Source: Candidatus Gastranaerophilales bacterium (GTDB lineage: Bacteria > Cyanobacteriota > Vampirovibrionia > Gastranaerophilales > JAILCC01). Taken from it: a stretch of DNA of 11,008 nucleotides. The position numbers and the translations under genes are program-made. This document shows positions 1 to 6,502 of this stretch, one piece after another. A model generated the notes under the pieces. The model had not been told where the DNA came from and searched no databases. It saw only the letters and a list, made by a program, of their open reading frames with translations. Within the stretch, counting starts at the first letter, position 1, and each line of letters begins with the position of its first letter. Location: contig JAKSUS010000023.1 in the NCBI GenBank assembly GCA_024408745.1, positions 1-11,008 of the forward strand. The letters run 5' to 3'.

Positions 1-1
1 T

Positions 2-184
2 TTTAAAAATTTTGGAGTAAAACATGCAAGTTTTGTTTTAACACGGCCAACTTTACCTGTTAGCGTTTTGGTTGAAGTCGGTTTTATGATTCATCCGTAT
101 GAATATGCACAATTATTAATCCCTGCAAACCAAAAACAATATGCAAAAGCCATAAAAAAAGGAATAGAAGAGTATTTAAGATAA
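2..184 (+). CDS. N-acetylmuramoyl-L-alanine amidase, C-terminal fragment
   Basis: The first 60 codons visible are the end of a gene that begins outside the window. They read as the last part of an Amidase_3 domain, the zinc-dependent hydrolase that cuts the bond between N-acetylmuramic acid and L-alanine in peptidoglycan, usually during cell separation or wall turnover. The diagnostic stretch is RPTLPVSVLVEVGFMIHPYE followed by an A-x-A-I-x-x-GI-x-x-YL ending, which is how this family closes. The Glu in LVEVGF (codon 74-76) corresponds to the catalytic glutamate of the family. The zinc-binding His/Glu residues and any signal peptide or wall-binding domain lie upstream and cannot be seen. No terminator hairpin follows, so read-through into the next gene is possible. 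Confidence 0.85.
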   Translation, partial: FKNFGVKHASFVLTRPTLPVSVLVEVGFMIHPYEYAQLLIPANQKQYAKAIKKGIEEYLR

Positions 185-250
185 TTATTTTGTAAACTTT
201 TGTTATTTTTTAATCAATAAACTATCAAATAATTTTTTTTAATAATTTCA

Positions 251-265
251 TATAGGTGGTAATAA
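251..265 (+). promoter_or_regulatory. TATARGTGGTAATAA element, copy 1
   Basis: The 15-base stretch TATAGGTGGTAATAA ends 17 bases before the ATG of the nucleotidyltransferase gene. A copy differing at one base lies 14 bases before the start of the minus-strand gene at 3610. The shared placement suggests a common promoter or 5' leader element. TATAGG could serve as a weak -10 box, but no good -35 is seen. A TAGGGA at 268-273, 9 bases before the ATG, is the more likely ribosome binding site. Confidence 0.35.
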
Positions 266-282
266 TATAGGGATATTAGAGA

Positions 283-1467
283 ATGAAAATTTCAAACATT
301 TCACAGGTAAATCAAGGTAATAGTCCTTCTTTTAAAGCAAGTTTTGTAGGACTTTCGGAAAAGAATTTAGGCAGACAAATAGCATCAGGTATCGTAGACA
401 CATTTAACAGACGTATTCTTCCTGAAATTAAAACTACACAATTACAAGAAGCAACTCAAATAATTCAGAATGCCGGAGCAGGTAGTGTGATTGCTAAAGC
501 TTCAGACCTTCAGGATAAAGTTAATTTCTTTATTTTAGCAGGTGGTTCCGGAAGTCGTTTTAGAGAACTTGCACAAACAGTCGGTAATTATAATAAAATC
601 AGTTTACCCTTTAAAATAGGGGAAAAAGAAGATATTCACATGCTTGATTTTGCTTTGGCAAAAAGTAAATCATTTATTGGAAAAGAGGGAATAACTCCGA
701 TTGTGGAAGAACTTCCCGGTGGTTCGTTTAGCAGTATTGTTAAACATTATTCAGCAGGTAACCCGATAAAGGATACAGTCGTATGTTGTGGGGATAATGT
801 TTTTGGAGATAGTGCAACAAGCCTGACTGAATTTTTTACTAAAATGATTAATAATCCTAAAAAACATGTTGCTCTTGTCGGAGTTGGCAGAACTCCTGAA
901 GAAGTAGCAAAAAGATTTGGTGTTTTAAAAGTATCAGGTTCTTTAAATGATGAATTTATGCATTTAACAGGTTTTCAGGAAAAACCTGAATTAGAAGTTG
1001 CAAAAGCTTTAGCGGTTGATGGTCAAAACATTGCAAATACAGGATTGTTTTATTTAAGTAAAAAAGCAATGACTAATTTAATGGATGAAATTTCAAGCGG
1101 AATAAATAATATTAAGAAAAATGAAAGTGAAGTTTTTGATTTTGCAAATGCTGTAAAATATGTTCATTCACAAGCGCAAAAATGGTTTGGTGTAAAACCT
1201 GAAGAAGCAGCAGCAGTAAAAGTTGTTAAAAAATGGGAAGATTTAGGTGAACCTCAGGCACTTTACAGTTTTGCAAATGCCGTTAAAAAAGGAGATTTTA
1301 TTGGTGATTTCCCTCAAACCATACAAGACAAAATAAGAAAATCATTTAATCAAAGAGTCCACTTGGATGCCAAAACACCATATATTTTATTTACAGAGCA
1401 ACCTGCTGTATTTGGTCATCAAATCCAAAATGCAAAAACTGTTGATGGTGTTAAAATTGTAGTATAA
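283..1467 (+). CDS. Nucleotidyltransferase-like protein (sugar-phosphate nucleotidylyltransferase fold)
   Basis: A 394-residue protein whose core looks like an NTP_transferase domain, the fold that joins a sugar phosphate to a nucleotide to make an activated sugar. Visible signatures are the nucleotide-binding loop LAGGSGSRF (85-93), NKISLPF with a conserved-type Lys (K105), GDNVFGD with the metal-binding-type Asp (170-176), GFQEKPE (230-236), NTGLFYL (252-258) and WEDLGEP (318-324). These follow the order seen in glucose-1-phosphate or mannose-1-phosphate transferases. The nucleotide and sugar cannot be decided from sequence alone. The first 80 residues are an extension not typical of the family and carry an SFKA motif at 16-19. 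There are no membrane helices. The start is preceded by TAGGGA with 9-base spacing. The gene is monocistronic or read from the amidase, and ends at a strong terminator. The fold is fairly sure, the substrate unknown. Confidence 0.75.
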   Translation: MKISNISQVNQGNSPSFKASFVGLSEKNLGRQIASGIVDTFNRRILPEIKTTQLQEATQIIQNAGAGSVIAKASDLQDKVNFFILAGGSGSRFRELAQTVGNYNKISLPFKIGEKEDIHMLDFALAKSKSFIGKEGITPIVEELPGGSFSSIVKHYSAGNPIKDTVVCCGDNVFGDSATSLTEFFTKMINNPKKHVALVGVGRTPEEVAKRFGVLKVSGSLNDEFMHLTGFQEKPELEVAKALAVDGQNIANTGLFYLSKKAMTNLMDEISSGINNIKKNESEVFDFANAVKYVHSQAQKWFGVKPEEAAAVKVVKKWEDLGEPQALYSFANAVKKGDFIGDFPQTIQDKIRKSFNQRVHLDAKTPYILFTEQPAVFGHQIQNAKTVDGVKIVV

Positions 1468-1485
1468 TTTTGTATAAATCAATAT

Positions 1486-1520
1486 AAAAAGGATTACTTT
1501 TAAATAAGTAATCCTTTTTT
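1486..1520. terminator. Bidirectional intrinsic terminator
   Basis: A perfect 14-bp stem (1486-1499 with 1506-1519) has a 6-base loop and runs of T on both sides: TTTTTT on the plus strand, and TTTTT followed by ATATT on the minus strand. It lies 18 bases past the stop of the plus-strand nucleotidyltransferase gene and 8 bases past the stop of the convergent metallopeptidase gene, so it probably serves both. Confidence 0.9.
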
Positions 1521-1527
1521 ATTATAA

Positions 1528-2575
1528 TTAATTCTTAAAATCACTCAGACGACATACAAAATGCTTATCAGATTTCAATGATTGCATAGCAGTAACTATT
1601 TTAGTGAAATTGACATTATAATTAACTATAGGTTTCTTAACATATTTCCAATTTGTCGGTCCATTAAACATTTTGTATATTTTCATTATTCTATCCGGTA
1701 ATTTTTTGCCCAATAAGAGTTCTTTATAACATTCGGCAACAAATTCATGTGGTGCAGTTGTTGCATAATCACCTAAAATTTCTGATATATAACTTAAAGT
1801 ATCTTTATCTATTCCGACCTTTAAATTGCTTAATTTCTAATATTAAATCTTTGTCAAAACCTAATTTTTTAAAGTGATTTATATGTCCTAATTCATGCAA
1901 AAGATCACCTCTGTCACTACAACTTGTCAATCTTATCGTGAATAATCTGTTAGCATCAGCTGAATAATTTTTTAAGTCTTTAACAATGGCTAATTTTTTC
2001 GGCATTGATATCCTTCCTTTGCTTTGATTATATAAATCAGTAAAAACCGATAAAGTATCATTTAATTGTGCTATATCTTTTTGTTCAGCCTGAATTGTTA
2101 TACCTAATCTTTGCGCTAATCTTTTAGCTCTCTTCATATTTGTACATTTTCTGAATTTTATATATTTAAAGTTTGCTAATTGAGCTTTTCTTGCTCGTAA
2201 TTCTCTTTTTATAAATTGCGGTCTTAGTGCTTTTTGTAAATTTTTAGCGCATTTGGTTTTTGAAAAGAAGTTAAAAAAATGTCCGAAACTATTAGTTTTA
2301 ACCAGAAGCATTGTTAAAGGAATTCCCAATAATATTCCAAGTCCAAATCCTAATAAATGAGACAATATGCCGGAATTATTTTTGTCTTTTGCCTTTTGTA
2401 AATCTTTATCTTTAATATCTGAAATATTATTCTCTTTTTCAATATTACCGGCTAAAAGTTCTGAAATGTTATTTGTAGGGGAATTTGAACTTTCATTTTT
2501 TACCAATGAAAGAATGGGTTTTTGTATAATATTATTTATTTTATTAGGTTCTATGTCTGCTAAATTTGCTACCAT
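1528..2575 (-). pseudogene. Membrane-anchored HExxH metallopeptidase, interrupted by a +1 frameshift
   Basis: The first frame (2575 to 1805, 256 aa) has a polar N-terminus, a transmembrane helix at about 69-92, a Lys/Arg-rich segment and a zinc-protease helix DLLHELGHINH with HELGH at 227-231. It then stops at a TAA. The next frame, read without a start codon from about 1836, continues as GIDKDTLSYISEILGDYA, TTAPHEFVAECYKELLLG and so on to the stop at 1528. PHEFVAE is what a gluzincin needs after HExxH: a Glu third zinc ligand. The two halves therefore make one protein of about 348 aa once one base is skipped; the total span of 1048 nt is one more than a multiple of three. The shift lies between 1808 and 1836. 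It may be a true inactivation, a sequencing error or, less likely, programmed shifting. It probably forms an operon with the gene ending 36 bases upstream. Substrate unknown. Confidence 0.75.
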
Positions 2576-2611
2576 ACCCGTGCCTTGAATAATTTTACCC
2601 TTATATATTAT

Positions 2612-3610
2612 TTAAGAATTTGTTGTTTCATTTTTCATTAAGAATTTTTTTAGTCCACCCCAAACAACTAATGAAATTATTGTGCAGGCACCGCCTCCGA
2701 TTGCTGCCCACTTACCTATTGATTTTAACGGTGCCAAACCGATTCCTTTTGTGATTTTGGTTAGTCCTGTTTGAAGTGCTGCAAACGGTTCCGTTATCCA
2801 TCTTGCATCTTTAAATAAATCTGCAACTGCTTTACTTACCTTGATCTTGGGATTACTTGCAAATTCTTGTCTGATTTGCGATAAAACTTCACCCCATGCT
2901 GCTTTTTCTGCTGTATTGAAACTCCTTATATTAACAACTGATTGCGTAATGCCTTCAGCGAGATTTCCTGTTACATCGCCAACAATCTTACTTGTTTTCT
3001 TGTTAAAGCCTAATAATTTTAATATAATTTGTCCTTTGGGTGATTTACACATTCCGCTTAATCCGCTTCCGTAACTTCTTATATTATTTTTTACGGTAAC
3101 TGAATTTATAACAGGATCAACTATTTTATCTATAACGCTCTTAGCGGCTGCATTATTTTTAAATGTTTCATTCAATCTGTCTGATAAGGTTTTAATAACT
3201 GTAAGAATTTCTTCCTGTGCTGCTGCGGGGTTTTTGGCATTTCTTATGGTGTTAGCAATATTTGTCATTTGCGGTGAGTTTTTAATTGCCTGACCAAAGT
3301 CATCAATAGTATTTTTTACATTTTTAATACCGCCTTTAACTAATTCACCCGGAAGTTTAAAAGTACCGACAATTCCGCCTAATGTAGCACCACCCATAAG
3401 TCCGCCGACACCTGCAACAACTCCTGTTGCATTAACTACTCTGTCAGGATTTTTAGAAATTATAACTTTATCTTTGGCAGGTGTAATTTTGGCAACAGCT
3501 TTTGGTTGTACTTGCTGTGGAATAACTTGTGTTTCAGTATTTTGTATGTTTGCAGGTAAATTTTTACCATTCAATAAATCAAAATAATTCGTTGATGTTA
3601 AATTAGACAT
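2612..3610 (-). CDS. Uncharacterised Ala/Gly-rich membrane-associated protein
   Basis: I do not recognise a family for this 332-residue protein. It starts with about 55 polar residues rich in Gln, Pro and Lys. A glycine-rich hydrophobic stretch follows at 58-82 (VAGVGGLMGGATLGGIVG), which could insert in or pack against a membrane. The middle is helical, Lys/Ala/Asn-rich and without catalytic motifs; its single Cys before the C-terminal helix is in a GMCKSPKG segment near 186-193. A likely C-terminal transmembrane helix spans about 301-320, followed by a short polar tail. There is no signal peptide. The gene is the first of a minus-strand pair: the metallopeptidase starts 36 bases after its stop, with no terminator between, so the two are likely transcribed together. 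An AAGG 15 bases before the ATG is a weak ribosome binding site. Confidence 0.8.
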   Translation of the reverse strand: MSNLTSTNYFDLLNGKNLPANIQNTETQVIPQQVQPKAVAKITPAKDKVIISKNPDRVVNATGVVAGVGGLMGGATLGGIVGTFKLPGELVKGGIKNVKNTIDDFGQAIKNSPQMTNIANTIRNAKNPAAAQEEILTVIKTLSDRLNETFKNNAAAKSVIDKIVDPVINSVTVKNNIRSYGSGLSGMCKSPKGQIILKLLGFNKKTSKIVGDVTGNLAEGITQSVVNIRSFNTAEKAAWGEVLSQIRQEFASNPKIKVSKAVADLFKDARWITEPFAALQTGLTKITKGIGLAPLKSIGKWAAIGGGACTIISLVVWGGLKKFLMKNETTNS

Positions 3611-3624
3611 GTGCTACTTTTACC

Positions 3625-3663
3625 TTATTACCACTTATATAGTAATAAAGTAAAATTAATCAA
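3625..3663 (-). promoter_or_regulatory. Candidate promoter with TATARGTGGTAATAA element, copy 2
   Basis: On the minus strand, TTGATT (3658-3663) is followed after 18 bases by TATAAG (3634-3639), a plausible sigma-70-type pair for the gene starting at 3610. The -10 overlaps TATAAGTGGTAATAA (3625-3639), which matches the element at 251-265 in 14 of 15 bases. If the -10 is right, most of the shared GTGGTAATAA would fall at or just after the transcription start. Confidence 0.4.
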
Positions 3664-3713
3664 ATAAATTGCCATTGTATGCATGAAATTATAGCATTAT
3701 TATAAAAATTCTA

Positions 3714-3742
3714 TTTTAAAAAATGTATATTAATGTTATAAT
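3714..3742 (+). promoter_or_regulatory. Promoter of the sensor kinase gene, likely giving a leaderless transcript
   Basis: A perfect TATAAT lies at 3737-3742 with a weak TTTTAA 17 bases upstream (3714-3719). The expected transcription start, about 7 bases after the -10, falls on the A of the ATG at 3749. No Shine-Dalgarno sequence lies between them. Confidence 0.5.
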
Positions 3743-3748
3743 TTTACT

Positions 3749-5512
3749 ATGAGTGAGAATAAGTCCAAAATATCATTATTTAGCATGAATAATCAAAGCA
3801 AAACCATCATTATTTTTTGGTTTTTAAGTTCATTGCTTATATTCTTTACTGCCTTCGTAATTATCGGTAAAACTCAAAAAACTATATCAACAAGTTACAG
3901 AAATTTCGGGAAAATGCTTACTCAAACTTTAGCTTCTGAAAGTGTTGATATTATTAAAGATTTACCCGAAGAAGAAAAACAAGTTAAATTAGAACATTAT
4001 TCAAAAAAACTGATGAAGGATAATCAGGAAATAGAATATATTGAGTATAAGAATAATGCTTCTGATGTGTATTTTTCAATTGGTGAAAAATCTGATTTTG
4101 TTAATAAAAACTCATTTAATATTGATACTCCATTGTATTTGAATAACAAGATAGTAGGAGCTGTTCACGTTGTATTTACGGGAAAATCAATGACAGATGT
4201 TTCAAATGCGGCAAGAAATTCTATTATCATAATATTTACAATTATGTGGTTTTTATCATTAGTTGCAGTTTTAATTAATACACTTGTTATCACAAGACAA
4301 ATTTCCTTATTATCTTATGGCGTAAGGAAAATATCCTCAGGCGAGTTTGGTTATAAGCTTCAACCGAATGATTTATGGGGCGAAATCAAACTCCTGTTTG
4401 ATGAATTTAACCAAATGTCAACAAAGTTGCATGAATATGAAGAGAAAAATATTGATGAACTAACTTATGAAAAAAACAAATTAGAATCAGTTTTAATGAG
4501 TATAGCTAACGGTGTTATTGTTTGTGACAATTTCGATAATGTTATTTTGGTAAATAATGCAACTGCAACAATGTTAAATGTAACTGCTCAGGAATTATAT
4601 AATACAAACATTAACACATATGTTGATTCTGACGGAAATCTTCCTTTTAATGAACACATTAAAGAATTTAAAGATACTCCGCTCGATGATATGGAACAAG
4701 AGCCGTTAATATTCCAAATGACGATTGACGGCAGAGTTATAAAAGCCTTGATGTCTCCTATATTTACTGCAAGTCAGGAATATTTGGGTTATATTATTGT
4801 TCTTCATGATATTACAAAAGAGGCAGAAATTGATAAATTAAAAACAACCTTTATCTCAAACGTAAGTCGTGAACTTCGTACCCCTGTTACTGTTTTAAGA
4901 AGTTACATTGATACATTATGCAATTTCAACAATGATTTTGATGAAAATACAAAACAGGAATTTCTGCAAATTATGAATCAGGAAGCAAAAAGATTAAATA
5001 ATATGGTTAATGATATTCTTGATTTTTCAAGATTAGAATCAGCCGATATTAAACTTGAAAAAGGATTTTTGGATATTAAACCTATTTTGGAAAATACCGT
5101 AAATTCGATGAAAGTTCTTGCACAAGAAAAAAATATAACTTTCTCTATTATAATAGAACCTGATTTACCTAAACTTTATATAAACCAAGATAGTATTGAA
5201 AGAGTTATAAAAAATCTTATCAGTAATGCCGTTAAATATTCAAGAGATAACGGGAAGATAAAAGTTAGAGCCGAAATTGACGGAACAGGTAATAATGTAG
5301 AATGTTCAGTAGAAGATTTCGGTATAGGTATCCCAAAAGAACATCTGGAAAAGGTTTTTGATAGGTTCTACAGGGTTGAAACCCAAACACATACTGTAAA
5401 AGGAACAGGATTAGGTTTGCATTTAGTAAAAGTTGCAATTGAAAAGCATCATAACGGTGAAGTTTTTGCTGAAAGCGAATTAAACAAAGGAAGTAAGTTC
5501 GGTTTTATATAA
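3749..5512 (+). CDS. NblS/Hik33-like sensor histidine kinase with Arg in place of the phosphoacceptor His
   Basis: A 587-residue membrane sensor kinase: transmembrane helix about 20-40, extracytoplasmic segment about 41-157, second helix about 159-182, HAMP about 183-232, PAS about 243-355, dimerisation helices about 362-430 and HATPase_c about 445-587. The catalytic domain is complete, with N-box NLISNAVKYS (489-498), G1 DFGIG (523-527), F-box FDRFYR (537-542) and G2 GTGLGL (552-557). The H-box reads NVSRELRTP where the family has SHELRTP, so the autophosphorylated His is Arg374 (codon CGT, 4868-4870; CAT would be one transition away). The layout and dimerisation helices resemble cyanobacterial NblS/Hik33. 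No response regulator lies nearby. An in-frame stop at 3731 leaves ATG 3749 as the first possible start, without a ribosome binding site. It may act through its ATP-binding domain, as a heterodimer partner, or be inactive. Confidence 0.9.
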   Translation: MSENKSKISLFSMNNQSKTIIIFWFLSSLLIFFTAFVIIGKTQKTISTSYRNFGKMLTQTLASESVDIIKDLPEEEKQVKLEHYSKKLMKDNQEIEYIEYKNNASDVYFSIGEKSDFVNKNSFNIDTPLYLNNKIVGAVHVVFTGKSMTDVSNAARNSIIIIFTIMWFLSLVAVLINTLVITRQISLLSYGVRKISSGEFGYKLQPNDLWGEIKLLFDEFNQMSTKLHEYEEKNIDELTYEKNKLESVLMSIANGVIVCDNFDNVILVNNATATMLNVTAQELYNTNINTYVDSDGNLPFNEHIKEFKDTPLDDMEQEPLIFQMTIDGRVIKALMSPIFTASQEYLGYIIVLHDITKEAEIDKLKTTFISNVSRELRTPVTVLRSYIDTLCNFNNDFDENTKQEFLQIMNQEAKRLNNMVNDILDFSRLESADIKLEKGFLDIKPILENTVNSMKVLAQEKNITFSIIIEPDLPKLYINQDSIERVIKNLISNAVKYSRDNGKIKVRAEIDGTGNNVECSVEDFGIGIPKEHLEKVFDRFYRVETQTHTVKGTGLGLHLVKVAIEKHHNGEVFAESELNKGSKFGFI

Positions 5513-5574
5513 ATCCATACTACTTAAACTACTATTTACAAATGCTGATGATATTCCTTTAGTATAATTTATAG

Positions 5575-5760
5575 TTAATTATCTTTTTTGCTTTGTGGAA
5601 ATATATCTGACATGTTATTTACTACCTTGTCGTTTTTACTTCCAAAAAGAATATCTATTGCTTTTACTTTTTTAGGTCCCAATACGTCATCTTGTTTTAC
5701 ATCCGCTTGAATGTTGTGTTGCTTGAAATAAATTTCTGTGTTTGTTTTAAATTCGCCCAT
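5575..5760 (-). CDS. Small orphan protein (61 aa)
   Basis: The frame is open further upstream, up to an ATG at 5859, but the start chosen here (MGEFKTNTEI) is preceded by AAGGAG with 6-base spacing (5767-5772), the best ribosome binding site in the window after the one at 10538. A TATAAT promoter also lies just upstream and inside the longer frame. The 61-residue product is hydrophilic, with many Lys, Asp and Asn, no Cys and no membrane helix, and contains a KVKAIDILFG segment near 38-47. I do not recognise it and assign no function. It is convergent with the sensor kinase gene 62 bases away, and no clear terminator separates them. Codon use looks like that of its neighbours. Confidence 0.6.
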   Translation of the reverse strand: MGEFKTNTEIYFKQHNIQADVKQDDVLGPKKVKAIDILFGSKNDKVVNNMSDIFPQSKKDN

Positions 5761-5790
5761 GCCATGCTCCTTGTATATTGCTGTCTTTAT

Positions 5791-5819
5791 ATTATATATA
5801 TCGGCATTTTGGGTAAAAA
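5791..5819 (-). promoter_or_regulatory. Candidate promoter of the 61-aa gene
   Basis: On the minus strand, TTTTTA (5814-5819) and a perfect TATAAT (5791-5796) are separated by 17 bases. This would give a leader of about 25 bases containing the AAGGAG ribosome binding site. It lies inside the longer open frame and so favours the internal start at 5760. Confidence 0.5.
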
Positions 5820-5857
5820 CTTTAATCTTTTTCACTAAATTATGAAGATTTGTAAAC

Positions 5858-5889
5858 AAGAAAGAACAGTTATAAAACTGTTCTTTCTT
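5858..5889 (-). terminator. Intrinsic terminator after the RipA-like gene
   Basis: A perfect 14-bp stem (5858-5871 with 5876-5889) and 4-base loop lie 20 bases beyond the stop codon at 5910. On the minus strand the second arm is T-rich and runs into GTTTA, a modest T tract. It ends transcription from the gene at 5910-6425, and possibly from dnaE, before the 61-aa gene's promoter. Confidence 0.65.
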
Positions 5890-5909
5890 TGTAAATAAAA
5901 AATTAATAA

Positions 5910-6425
5910 TTATATTCCTGAAACCTTAGAATATGTTTCAATAGGACCATAAATTACAGCAACAATAGGCTGTATTAATTCGATAAGGAACAATGCAAAG
6001 AATAATAACATCATTGCTATTGCAACACCTTTTTGCATGTCAGAAAATATAATAACTTTGTGTTCTTTTTTATATTCTTTGAATTTATCCATTTCTAATT
6101 TATGCATTTGGAAAGGCAACTGTTTTTCCATTTCATCAATGACATGTTTTAATTTAACTTTAATCATAATATTATATGCATCGGTATTTGACCACCAGAA
6201 AAACGAAACTGCAATACCTATAATTGCCATTATTAAATTTGCTGAAATGCTGTATGGGAATGACAAATCTCTTGAAAAGAACATTATTAAGTATATTGCA
6301 ATAATGACACATAAATAAAATTTGTTTGTTGTAAAGTTTCTGTTTGCAAAACTTTCTTTTTGTTCGCAATAAAGTTTGTATTGCTTGAACAATAATTCCT
6401 TATCCATGTTATTTTCTTCTGTCAT
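5910..6425 (-). CDS. Small three-helix membrane protein, RipA-family-like
   Basis: A 171-residue protein with a charged N-terminus and a membrane hairpin (about 36-50 and 61-79). A soluble helical segment about 85-127 contains KLKHVIDEMEKQLP, and a third hydrophobic helix lies at about 131-157. The order EQYKLY-like helix, short hydrophobic segment, GIAVSFFWW at the end of helix two, then K-x-K-x-VIDEMEKQLP matches my memory of the RipA family of small octameric inner-membrane proteins and, more loosely, two-helix SLATT-type proteins. The family call is moderate and no biochemical role follows from it. Start: GAAGGA lies 7 bases before the ATG; a second Met at codon 7 lacks such a site. It starts 77 bases after the dnaE stop on the same strand with no obvious terminator, so co-transcription is possible. 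A hairpin terminator follows it. Confidence 0.7.
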   Translation of the reverse strand: MTEENNMDKELLFKQYKLYCEQKESFANRNFTTNKFYLCVIIAIYLIMFFSRDLSFPYSISANLIMAIIGIAVSFFWWSNTDAYNIMIKVKLKHVIDEMEKQLPFQMHKLEMDKFKEYKKEHKVIIFSDMQKGVAIAMMLLFFALFLIELIQPIVAVIYGPIETYSKVSGI

Positions 6426-6502
6426 AATATAATCCTTCTGTAATTACTTTTACTTTAGAAATATTATTGCATTTTTTGAAAAAAAAAACAATACTTTTAG
6501 GC

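Noticed and set aside
1528..1713. A separate 61-residue minus-strand gene
   Set aside because: Its frame continues upstream without a stop to 1836 and encodes PHEFVAE, the missing half of the metallopeptidase; the Met at 1713 has no ribosome binding site. It is the tail of the frameshifted gene.
2367..3074. Plus-strand open frames at 2367-2588 and 2841-3074
   Set aside because: They lie wholly opposite the metallopeptidase and 332-aa genes, lack ribosome binding sites, and their products show no domain.
5761..5859. Longer 94-residue version of the orphan gene starting at 5859
   Set aside because: The upstream ATG lies in the terminator stem region and lacks a good ribosome binding site, whereas a TATAAT promoter and AAGGAG point to the internal Met at 5760.
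6037..6369. Open frames on both strands overlapping the RipA-like gene
   Set aside because: They are mirror images in other frames of a gene with a good start signal and clear membrane-helix pattern.
6471..6502. Terminator directly after dnaE
   Set aside because: There is a long T tract on the minus strand, but no GC-containing stem precedes it; it is a homopolymer run only.
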